From CAYNLY01 sp964398225 (GTDB lineage: Bacteria > Pseudomonadota > Zetaproteobacteria > Mariprofundales > Mariprofundaceae): a DNA stretch of 25,938 nucleotides. Of this stretch, positions 19,380-25,938 are shown in pieces (position 1 is the stretch's first letter; every line of letters starts with the position of its first letter). The stretch covers positions 1-25,938 of the forward strand of contig CAYNLY010000018.1 of NCBI GenBank assembly GCA_964398225.1, given 5' to 3'. The notes under the pieces were generated by a model. That model worked only from the letters and a program-made list of their open reading frames with translations, was not told the DNA's origin and ran no database searches. Position numbers and translations under genes: made by a program.

Positions 19380-19449
19380 GTAGAGCGCGTACGATTCCTG
19401 CGGTTTTCCAGCCGCATCGGGGAATCATCTCGCGAAAAGGGGTTAGTCA

Positions 19450-21453
19450 ATGAGCAAGAATCGCAAACTTCTGGCCAATGCCGTGCGCGTCCTGTCGATG
19501 GACGCCGTGCAGAAGGCCAATTCCGGCCATCCGGGCGCGCCGATGGGCATGGCCGACATCGCCGAGGTTCTGTGGAACGACTATCTGAAGCACAATCCGG
19601 CCAATCCCAAATGGGCCGACCGCGATCGCTTCATTCTTTCCAACGGCCACGGCTCGATGCTGATCTATTCCCTGCTGCACCTGACCGGCTACGACCTGCC
19701 GATGGACGAGATCAAGCGCTTTCGGCAGCTGCATTCGAAGACCCCGGGCCACCCCGAGTACGGTTATACCCCGGGCGTGGAAACGACGACCGGCCCGCTC
19801 GGTCAGGGCATCACGAACGCCGTCGGCATGGCGATCGCCGAGAAAATGCTGGCGGCCCAGTTCAACCGGCCCGGTCATGAGATCGTCAACCACTACACCT
19901 ACGTCTTCCACGGCGACGGCTGCCTGATGGAAGGCATCAGCCACGAGGCCGCGTCGCTTGCGGGCACGCTGGGCCTGGGTAAGCTGATCTATTTCTGGGA
20001 CGACAACGGCATCTCGATCGACGGCCATGTCGAGGGCTGGTTCACCGACGACACGCCGAAGCGCTTCGAAGCCTACGGCTGGCAGGTAATCCGCAACGTG
20101 GACGGCCACAATCCGGACGAGATCAAGCAGGCGATCGAGACCGCACGCGCCAACACCGAGCAGCCGACGCTGATCTGCTGCAAGACGATCATCGGCTACG
20201 GCAGCCCGAACAAGGCCGGCACGCACGACTGCCACGGCGCCCCGCTGGGCGAGGACGAATGCCAGCTCGTGCGCGAGGAACTCGGCTGGGAGCATCCGCC
20301 TTTCGTGATTCCCGACGAGGTCTACAAGGGCTGGGACGCGCGCGAAAAGGGCGCGAAGGCCGAGGCCGAATGGAACAAGCGCTTCGAGGCCTACGCGAAG
20401 GAATATCCGGAGCTTGCGGCCGAGTTCAAGCGCCGGATGAACGGCGAGCTGCCGAAGAACTGGAACAAGGAGATCAAGGCCTGGATCGAGCAGCTCCGCG
20501 CCGAGAAGCCGAACTGGGCCACCCGCGTGGCCTCGGGCAAGACGATCGGGGCGATCGCGAAGGTGCTTCCGGAGCTCGTCGGTGGCTCGGCGGACCTTGC
20601 GCCCTCGAACAACACGAAGTGGCCGGAGGCCGTCGCCTTCTCGAAGGAAACCCCGCACGGCAACTACATCCACTACGGCGTGCGCGAGTTCGGCATGAGC
20701 CACATCATGAACGGGCTCGCGCTGCACGGCGGCGTGCTGCCCTTCGGCGGCACCTTCCTGATGTTCTCGGAGTACGCGCGCAACGCGATCCGGATGTCCG
20801 CGCTGATGAAGGTGCAGTCGATCTTCGTCTACACGCACGACTCGATCGGCCTGGGCGAGGACGGCCCGACGCATCAGCCGGTCGAACAGATCGCCACGCT
20901 GCGCCTGATTCCGCGCATGCAGGTCTGGCGCCCGTGCGACGCGGTCGAGTCGGCCGTGGCCTGGAAGGTCGCCGTCGAGCGCAAGGGCCTGCCCACCTGC
21001 CTCGTGTTCACGCGCCAGGGCCTGCCCTGCAACGAATACACGGATGAGCAGATCGCGAACATCGAGCGCGGCGGCTACATCCTGAGCGACTGCAAGGGCA
21101 CGCCGGACGTGATCATCATCGCGACCGGCTCCGAGGTGCAGCTGGCGCTGGCCGCGCAGAAGGAGCTCGAGGGCGAGGTCAAGGTGCGCGTGGTCTCGAT
21201 GCCCTGCTGCGAGGCCTTCGACGCCCAGGACGAGGCCTACCGCGAATCCGTGCTGCCCTCGTCGGTGACGAAGCGCGTGGCGGTGGAGGCCGGCGTGACC
21301 AGCTACTGGGCCAAGTATGTTGGCCTCAACGGCCGCGACGGCCGCATCATCGGCATCGACCGCTTCGGCGAATCGGCGCCGGCCGCCGAGCTGTTCAAGG
21401 AGTTCGGCATCACGACGGAGGCCGTGGTCGCGGCCGTCCGCGATCTTGCATAA
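19450..21453 (+). CDS. tkt: Transketolase
   Basis: Thiamine-diphosphate enzyme moving two-carbon units between sugar phosphates in the pentose phosphate and Calvin cycles. The 667-residue protein shows substrate-binding His27 (NSGHPGAPMG) and His67 (SNGHGSM), GPLGQG near 115-120, the ThDP/Mg motif beginning GDGCLMEG (about 155-162) and closing at Asn186, and in the second domain YGVREFGMSHIMNGLALHGG, THDSIGLGEDGPTHQP and VEAGVTSYW. The length is normal. ATG 19450 follows AAAGGGG. It is the first gene after the predicted promoter and lies 28 bases from gap. Codon use is strongly biased to G/C-ending codons, as expected for a highly expressed gene. Confidence 0.97.
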   Translation: MSKNRKLLANAVRVLSMDAVQKANSGHPGAPMGMADIAEVLWNDYLKHNPANPKWADRDRFILSNGHGSMLIYSLLHLTGYDLPMDEIKRFRQLHSKTPGHPEYGYTPGVETTTGPLGQGITNAVGMAIAEKMLAAQFNRPGHEIVNHYTYVFHGDGCLMEGISHEAASLAGTLGLGKLIYFWDDNGISIDGHVEGWFTDDTPKRFEAYGWQVIRNVDGHNPDEIKQAIETARANTEQPTLICCKTIIGYGSPNKAGTHDCHGAPLGEDECQLVREELGWEHPPFVIPDEVYKGWDAREKGAKAEAEWNKRFEAYAKEYPELAAEFKRRMNGELPKNWNKEIKAWIEQLRAEKPNWATRVASGKTIGAIAKVLPELVGGSADLAPSNNTKWPEAVAFSKETPHGNYIHYGVREFGMSHIMNGLALHGGVLPFGGTFLMFSEYARNAIRMSALMKVQSIFVYTHDSIGLGEDGPTHQPVEQIATLRLIPRMQVWRPCDAVESAVAWKVAVERKGLPTCLVFTRQGLPCNEYTDEQIANIERGGYILSDCKGTPDVIIIATGSEVQLALAAQKELEGEVKVRVVSMPCCEAFDAQDEAYRESVLPSSVTKRVAVEAGVTSYWAKYVGLNGRDGRIIGIDRFGESAPAAELFKEFGITTEAVVAAVRDLA

Positions 21454-21481
21454 CACCCCAAGGGAGACAGGAGGACAACGC

Positions 21482-22489
21482 ATGACGATCAAGGTTGGCA
21501 TCAACGGATTCGGACGCATCGGGCGCATGGCCCTGCGCGCGATCGAGAAGGAATTCCCGGACATGGAGGTGGTCGGCATCAACGACCTGCTCGATCCGGA
21601 ATATCAGGCGTACATGCTGAAGTACGACTCGGTGCACGGCCGCTTCGCGGGCGAGGTGGACGTCAAGGACGGCAACCTGGTCGTCAACGGCAAGACGATC
21701 CGGGTCACGGCCGAAACCGATCCCGCGAATCTCAGGTGGGACGAGGTCGGCGCCGATCTGGTGCTGGAGTGCACGGGGCTGTTCCTGACCGAGGAAAGCT
21801 GCCAGAAGCACATCCAGGCTGGCGCGAAGAAGGTCGTTCAGTCCGCGCCGTCGAAGGACCACACGCCGATGTTCGTCTACGGCGTGAACCACGAGGACTA
21901 CAAGGGTGAGGCGATCGTCTCGGCCGCATCCTGCACGACGAACTGCCTCGCGCCGCTGGCCAAGGCGGTGCACGATGCCTTCGGCATCAAGCGCGGCCTG
22001 ATGACGACCGTGCACGCCGCCACCGCCACGCAGAAGACCGTGGACGGGCCGAGCAAGAAGGACTGGCGCGGCGGCCGCGGCATCCTGGAGAACATCATCC
22101 CCTCCTCCACGGGCGCGGCGAAGGCCGTCGGCAAGGTGATCCCGTCGCTGAACGGCAAGCTCACCGGCATGGCCTTCCGTGTGCCGAGCTCGGATGTCTC
22201 GGTCGTCGACCTGACCTGCGAGCTCGAGCGTCCGGCCAGCTACGACGACATCGTCGCGGCGGTGAAGAAGGCCAGCGAGCAGAAGCCCGGCATCGGCGAG
22301 ACGCTGACCTGGACCGATGAGAAGGTCGTCTCCACCGACTTCCGTGGTGTGGGCTACTCGTCGGTGTTCGATGTCGGCGCGGGCATCGCGATCGACGAGA
22401 CCTTCGTCAAGCTCGTGGCCTGGTACGACAACGAGTACGGCTACACCGCGAACATGCTGCGCTTCGCGCGCCACGTCGCGAACAACTAA
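21482..22489 (+). CDS. gap: Glyceraldehyde-3-phosphate dehydrogenase, type I
   Basis: Interconverts glyceraldehyde-3-phosphate and 1,3-bisphosphoglycerate. The 335-residue protein begins with the dinucleotide fold INGFGRIGR (about 7-15). Asp35 at the end of the second strand (INDLLD) is the usual mark of NAD rather than NADP preference. SAASCTTNC places catalytic Cys151, and His178 is the general base (TTVHAAT). The WYDNEYGY segment lies near the C-terminus. ATG 21482 follows CAGGAGG, 28 bases after the tkt stop; the open frame before it is a shadow of tkt. NAD preference in a Calvin-like cluster is common in bacteria. Confidence 0.97.
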   Translation: MTIKVGINGFGRIGRMALRAIEKEFPDMEVVGINDLLDPEYQAYMLKYDSVHGRFAGEVDVKDGNLVVNGKTIRVTAETDPANLRWDEVGADLVLECTGLFLTEESCQKHIQAGAKKVVQSAPSKDHTPMFVYGVNHEDYKGEAIVSAASCTTNCLAPLAKAVHDAFGIKRGLMTTVHAATATQKTVDGPSKKDWRGGRGILENIIPSSTGAAKAVGKVIPSLNGKLTGMAFRVPSSDVSVVDLTCELERPASYDDIVAAVKKASEQKPGIGETLTWTDEKVVSTDFRGVGYSSVFDVGAGIAIDETFVKLVAWYDNEYGYTANMLRFARHVANN

Positions 22490-22502
22490 ACGCCCCCAGT
22501 GG

Positions 22503-22552
22503 GCGCGGGGGCTGGATGCCCCCGCGCTTGCCCCTGCAGGTGCGGCAAGCGC
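22503..22552 (+). promoter_or_regulatory. Overlapping hairpins in the gap-pgk spacer
   Basis: The 149-base spacer, the longest within the tkt-fba run, holds two strong stems. Hairpin A is a perfect 10-bp GC stem (22503-22512 with 22518-22527, 5-base loop). Hairpin B is a perfect 9-bp stem (22524-22532 with 22544-22552, 11-base loop). They share 22524-22527, so they cannot both form fully. No T-run follows either, so these are not standard terminators; mRNA stabilisation, processing or attenuation between gap and pgk is possible. Further on there is a CAAGCGCC direct repeat and a CGTCCGGACG palindrome (22573-22582). Confidence 0.5.
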
Positions 22553-22638
22553 CTGTTGGGTCAAGCGCCCATCGTCCGGACGCTCATACCAACATCACAT
22601 CACGGCCCGCCCACAATGCCGGGCCACCGGAGGGGAAC

Positions 22639-23820
22639 ATGTCCGTAATCAAGATGACCGACCTCGATCTCAAGGGCAAGCGCGTGCTGATCCGCGAGGA
22701 TCTGAACGTTCCGATCGTCGACGGCGAGGTGGGCGACGACACCCGGATCCGCGCCAGCCTCCCGACGATGAAGCACGCCCTGGATGCCGGCGCGCGCGTG
22801 ATGGTCATGGCGCATCTGGGCCGGCCGACCGAGGGCGAGTACGAGGAGAAGTTCTCGCTTGCCCCTGTGGCCCGCCATCTGAGCAAGCTGCTCGGCAAGG
22901 AGGTCCGGCTGGTCAAGGACTACCTTGAAAATCCGCCCGAGGTCGCCGAGGGCGAGCTCGTGCTGCTCGAGAACATCCGCTTCAACAAGGGCGAGAAAAA
23001 GAACGACGACGAGCTGGCGAAGAAGTACGCCGCGCTGTGCGACGTCTACGTGATGGACGCCTTCGGTACCGCGCACCGCGCCCAGGCCTCGACGCACGGC
23101 GTGGCCAAGCATGCGCCGGTGGCCTGCGCCGGTCCCCTTCTGGCCGCGGAGCTCGAGGCGCTCGGCAAGGCGCTGGACAATCCGGCCCGGCCGATGATCG
23201 CGATCGTCGGCGGCTCGAAGGTTTCGACGAAGCTGACCGTGCTCGAATCGCTGTCCAAGGTCGTGGACCAGCTGATCGTCGGTGGCGGCATCGCGAACAC
23301 CTTCATCGCGGCCGCGGGCTACAATGTGGGCAAGTCGCTCTACGAGCCCGATCTGATCGACACCTGCAAGCGCCTGGTCAGCGATGCGAAGGCGCGCGGC
23401 GCCGACATCCCGGTGCCGACGGACGTCGTCGTCGGGAAGGAGTTCTCGCCGAATGCCGAGGCGACGATCAAGAAGGTCGAGGATGTCGCGGACGACGACA
23501 TGATCTTCGACATCGGTCCGGAAACGGCGAAGAAGCTCGCCGACATGCTCAAGAGCGCCGGCACGATCGTCTGGAACGGCCCGGTCGGCGTGTTCGAGTT
23601 CGACCAGTTCGGCGAGGGAACGAAGGCGATCTCGCTGGCCATTGCTGAGTCTCCGGCGTTCTCGATCGCCGGCGGCGGCGACACCCTGGCCGCAGTCGCG
23701 AAGTACAACATCGGCGACAAGGTCAGCTACATCTCGACCGGCGGCGGCGCGTTCCTTGAGTTCCTCGAGGGCAAGAAGCTTCCGGCCGTCGCCATCCTGG
23801 AGGAGCGGGCCGCCCAGTGA
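22639..23820 (+). CDS. pgk: Phosphoglycerate kinase
   Basis: Reversible transfer of phosphate between 1,3-bisphosphoglycerate and ADP; it runs toward bisphosphoglycerate in carbon fixation and gluconeogenesis. The 393-residue monomer has the N-domain substrate residues VLIREDLNVP (Asp21, Asn23) and HLGRP (about 59-63), YVMDAFGTAHRAQAST, the hinge-side IVGGSKVSTK, and the C-domain nucleotide motifs WNGPVGVFEF and AGGGDTLAA. ATG 22639 follows GGAGGGG; the frame is open earlier, but without a start that fits. Its TGA overlaps the pyk GTG start, so the two are coupled. Confidence 0.97.
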   Translation: MSVIKMTDLDLKGKRVLIREDLNVPIVDGEVGDDTRIRASLPTMKHALDAGARVMVMAHLGRPTEGEYEEKFSLAPVARHLSKLLGKEVRLVKDYLENPPEVAEGELVLLENIRFNKGEKKNDDELAKKYAALCDVYVMDAFGTAHRAQASTHGVAKHAPVACAGPLLAAELEALGKALDNPARPMIAIVGGSKVSTKLTVLESLSKVVDQLIVGGGIANTFIAAAGYNVGKSLYEPDLIDTCKRLVSDAKARGADIPVPTDVVVGKEFSPNAEATIKKVEDVADDDMIFDIGPETAKKLADMLKSAGTIVWNGPVGVFEFDQFGEGTKAISLAIAESPAFSIAGGGDTLAAVAKYNIGDKVSYISTGGGAFLEFLEGKKLPAVAILEERAAQ

Positions 23821-25274
23821 GCGAGTTTCGTCGAACCAAGATCGTGGCCACGCTCGGTCCGGCCTCCGAGTCCCCGGAGATGCTGGACCGGCTGGTCGCA
23901 GCCGGCGTCAACGTTGTCCGGCTCAACTTCTCGCACGGCACCGCCGACGAGCATCGCCGGCGCGCCGAAAACGTCCGCACCGCGGCCCGCAACAACGGTG
24001 TCTGCGTGGGCCTGCTCGCGGACCTGCAGGGGCCGAAGATCCGCTGCGGCAAGTTCCGGAACGGCAAGACGATCCTCGAGCCCGGCCAGCACTTCATCCT
24101 CGATGCGGGGCTGGATCTGGACGCGGGCACGGACGAGCGCGTGGGCATCACCTACAAGGAGCTGGTCCACGACGTCGAGCCCGGCGCGCGCCTGCTGCTG
24201 AACGACGGCCTGATCGTGATGGATGTCGAGGAGGTCCGCGGCCAGGAAATCCACTGCAAGGTGGTCGTCGGCGGGGTGCTGTCCGACAACAAGGGCATCA
24301 ACCGCGCCGGCGGAGGTCTGTCGGCCCCCGCCCTCACCGACAAGGACAAGCAGGATCTGAAAACGGCCTGCGAGATCGGCGTGGACTACATCGCCATCTC
24401 CTTCCCCCGGGACGGCGAGGACATGGAATACGCCCGCAGACTCGTCCGCGAGGCGGGGGGACACGCGCGGCTTGTCGCCAAGATCGAGCGCGCGGAAGCG
24501 GTGGACAATCTCGAGTCCATCCTCGAGGCCTCGGATGCCGTGATGGTTGCGCGCGGGGATCTGGGCGTGGAAATCGGCGATGCGGCCGTGCCTCCGGTTC
24601 AGAAGCGCATCCTGCGCAAGGCCCCGAAATACAACTGCCCGGTCATCGTTGCCACGCAGATGATGGAATCGATGATCAACAATCCGATTCCGACGCGCGC
24701 GGAGGTCAACGACGTGGCCAATGCCGTGCTCGACGGCGCGGACGCCGTGATGCTCTCGGCCGAGACCGCGGCGGGCAAATACCCCGTCGAGGCCGTGCGG
24801 GCGATGCACCGGACCTGCATCGAGACGGAGAAGCAGAAGGTCTTCCCCTCGCCCGCCACACGCGACCCTCGCTTTCCGCCTCAGGCGATCGACGAATGCA
24901 TCGCCCGTCAGGCGATGGAAGTCACGCACATGCTGGACATCCGGGCGATCGCCGCCTTCACCGAAAGCGGCAACACCGCGCTCTACATGTCCCGGCATCT
25001 GTCGCGGGTGCCGATCTACGCGCTGACTTCCAGCGGCGAAACGGCGGGCCGCGTGACGCTGTTCCGCAACGTCGTGCCCAAGCCCATCTCCGGCGACTAC
25101 GGTGAAACGGAAGCCCCGCGCGCCACCCGCGATGCGCTGGCGATGATGCTCTACGACGGGCTCGTGGATCACGACGACCTCGTCGTCATGACCCTGGGCA
25201 CGCCGATGGGGCAGGCCGGCGCGACGAACACGCTCAAGATCGTGCGCGTGGGCGACGCGGTTCAGCCGGTGTGA
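23817..25274 (+). CDS. pyk: Pyruvate kinase
   Basis: Transfers phosphate from phosphoenolpyruvate to ADP, the irreversible end of glycolysis. The 485-residue protein has TKIVATLGPAS (about 7-17), VRLNFSHG with Arg35 and Asn37, ADLQGPKIR (about 68-76), the catalytic KIERAEAVDN with Lys222 and metal-binding Glu224, MVARGDLGVEI (about 243-253) and ATQMMESMI with the following IPTRAEVNDVANA and LSAETAAGKYP. The C-terminal allosteric domain is complete. Translation starts at GTG 23817, overlapping the pgk stop (GTGA), with GGAGGAG inside pgk. Its presence in a run otherwise shared with carbon fixation also occurs in other autotrophic proteobacteria. Confidence 0.96.
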   Translation: MSEFRRTKIVATLGPASESPEMLDRLVAAGVNVVRLNFSHGTADEHRRRAENVRTAARNNGVCVGLLADLQGPKIRCGKFRNGKTILEPGQHFILDAGLDLDAGTDERVGITYKELVHDVEPGARLLLNDGLIVMDVEEVRGQEIHCKVVVGGVLSDNKGINRAGGGLSAPALTDKDKQDLKTACEIGVDYIAISFPRDGEDMEYARRLVREAGGHARLVAKIERAEAVDNLESILEASDAVMVARGDLGVEIGDAAVPPVQKRILRKAPKYNCPVIVATQMMESMINNPIPTRAEVNDVANAVLDGADAVMLSAETAAGKYPVEAVRAMHRTCIETEKQKVFPSPATRDPRFPPQAIDECIARQAMEVTHMLDIRAIAAFTESGNTALYMSRHLSRVPIYALTSSGETAGRVTLFRNVVPKPISGDYGETEAPRATRDALAMMLYDGLVDHDDLVVMTLGTPMGQAGATNTLKIVRVGDAVQPV

Positions 25275-25346
25275 CCGGCGATTGATTTTCGGGCCCCACG
25301 GGGCCACCATCGGGGCATACCCGAGCACAACACAGGAGGAGAAACG

Positions 25347-25938
25347 ATGGCTCTTATCTCAATGCGACAACTGCTGGACTACGCTGCCGAACACGACTTC
25401 GGCATGCCGGCGTTCAACGTCAACAACATGGAGCAGGTCCATGCGATCATGGAAGCGGCCGACGAGTGCAACTCGCCGGTCATCATGCAGGGCTCGGCGG
25501 GCGCGCGGAAATACGCGGGCGAGCCGTTTCTGCGCCATCTGGTGCTGGCGGCGGTCGAGCAGTACCCGCACATTCCGGTCGTGATGCACCAGGACCACGG
25601 CACCTCGCCGGCGGTCTGCGTGCGCTCGATCCAGTCCGGCTTCACCTCGGTGATGATGGACGGCTCGCTGCTCGAGGACGGCAAGACCCCCTCCTCCTAT
25701 GAGTACAACGTCGAGGTCACGCGCAAGGTCGTCGAGATCGCGCATGCCTGCGGCGTGTCCGTCGAGGGCGAGCTGGGCTGCCTGGGTTCGCTGGAAACCG
25801 GCAAGGCCGGCGAGGAAGACGGCATCGGCGCCGAGGGCACGCTCGATCATTCCCAGCTGCTGACCGACCCCGACGAGGCCAAGGACTTCGTCGAGGCCAC
25901 CGGCGTGGACGCGCTGGCAATCGCGATCGGCACCAGCC
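25347..25938 (+). CDS. fba: Class II fructose-bisphosphate aldolase, N-terminal part
   Basis: Zinc-dependent aldolase joining dihydroxyacetone phosphate and glyceraldehyde-3-phosphate; the Calvin-cycle form (CbbA) also makes sedoheptulose-1,7-bisphosphate. The first 197 residues are in the window and the right edge cuts the gene. Visible are PAFNVNNMEQ (about 21-30), the VVMHQDHG motif with catalytic Asp83 and zinc ligand His84, the VEGELG segment, and the ALAIAIGTS strand at the edge. ATG 25347 follows AGGAGGAG. The 72-base spacer after pyk contains small GC hairpins but no terminator, so fba is probably in the tkt operon. Confidence 0.95.
   Translation, partial: MALISMRQLLDYAAEHDFGMPAFNVNNMEQVHAIMEAADECNSPVIMQGSAGARKYAGEPFLRHLVLAAVEQYPHIPVVMHQDHGTSPAVCVRSIQSGFTSVMMDGSLLEDGKTPSSYEYNVEVTRKVVEIAHACGVSVEGELGCLGSLETGKAGEEDGIGAEGTLDHSQLLTDPDEAKDFVEATGVDALAIAIGTS

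Noticed and set aside
19447..21582. 711-codon open frame antisense to tkt
   Set aside because: The composition follows from the reverse complement of strongly biased tkt codons (repeated Leu, Val, Arg, Ala, His); no start signal or domain.
22568..22581. 14-base string CCCATCGTCCGGAC shared by the trxA promoter spacer (6587-6600) and the gap-pgk spacer
   Set aside because: In a 26-kb GC-rich window about one shared 14-mer pair is expected by chance, and the flanking promoter elements seen at trxA are not present before pgk.
25275..25346. Small GC hairpins between pyk and fba (GGCCCC/GGGGCC and TCGGG/CCCGA)
   Set aside because: Stems of only 5-6 bp with no T-run, in a GC-rich spacer; not enough for a terminator or attenuator.

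Overview
The window is a GC-rich, gene-dense stretch of bacterial chromosome carrying only housekeeping-type genes. No gap between genes reaches 300 bases, and I see no tRNA, rRNA, IS element, prophage or CRISPR array. The content points to a proteobacterium: the order rpsB-tsf-pyrH-frr-uppS-cdsA-dxr, a MidA-type methyltransferase, glycogen metabolism, a PPi-type phosphofructokinase, and a glpX-tkt-gap-pgk-pyk-fba run like the Calvin-cycle (cbb) clusters of autotrophic or methanotrophic proteobacteria. RuBisCO and phosphoribulokinase are not in the window, so autotrophy is an inference. No marker here allows a genus call.

Layout. (1) Positions 1-4742, minus strand: translation and envelope-precursor operon with its promoter and leader, rpsB-tsf-pyrH-frr-uppS-cdsA-dxr; dxr is cut by the left edge. 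Most junctions overlap or abut. (2) 4756-6575, minus: a MidA-like methyltransferase translationally coupled to a site-2-protease-like membrane metalloprotease. (3) 6578-7029, plus: thioredoxin with a clear promoter and terminator. (4) 7032-10396, minus: glucose-6-phosphate isomerase, preceded by a FHA-GAF-class III nucleotide cyclase. (5) 10491-12892, plus: glycogen synthase overlapping a ROK sugar kinase, which converges by four bases on glycogen phosphorylase (12889-15396, minus). (6) 15521-17368, minus: an exported chalcone-isomerase-like protein and a PPi-type phosphofructokinase. (7) 17447-25938, plus: an inositol-monophosphatase-family phosphatase, class II FBPase (glpX), then after a terminator and new promoter tkt-gap-pgk-pyk-fba; fba is cut by the right edge.

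How the genes fit together. From 7 kb to the right end, nearly all genes act on hexose phosphates, triose phosphates or glycogen: pgi, glgA, ROK kinase, glgP, pfp, glpX, tkt, gap, pgk, pyk and fba. Together they can store carbon as glycogen, release it as glucose-1-phosphate, and run the fructose-6-phosphate/fructose-1,6-bisphosphate step in both directions, by reversible PPi-PFK or by FBPase. The cyclase beside pgi and glgA is the only obvious signalling protein among them.

I found no clear undescribed system. The items most worth a second look are the FHA-GAF-cyclase in the carbon-storage block, a dyad ahead of tkt that could be both terminator and LysR-type (CbbR-like) operator, competing hairpins between gap and pgk, and the concentration of enzymes at the F6P/FBP node.
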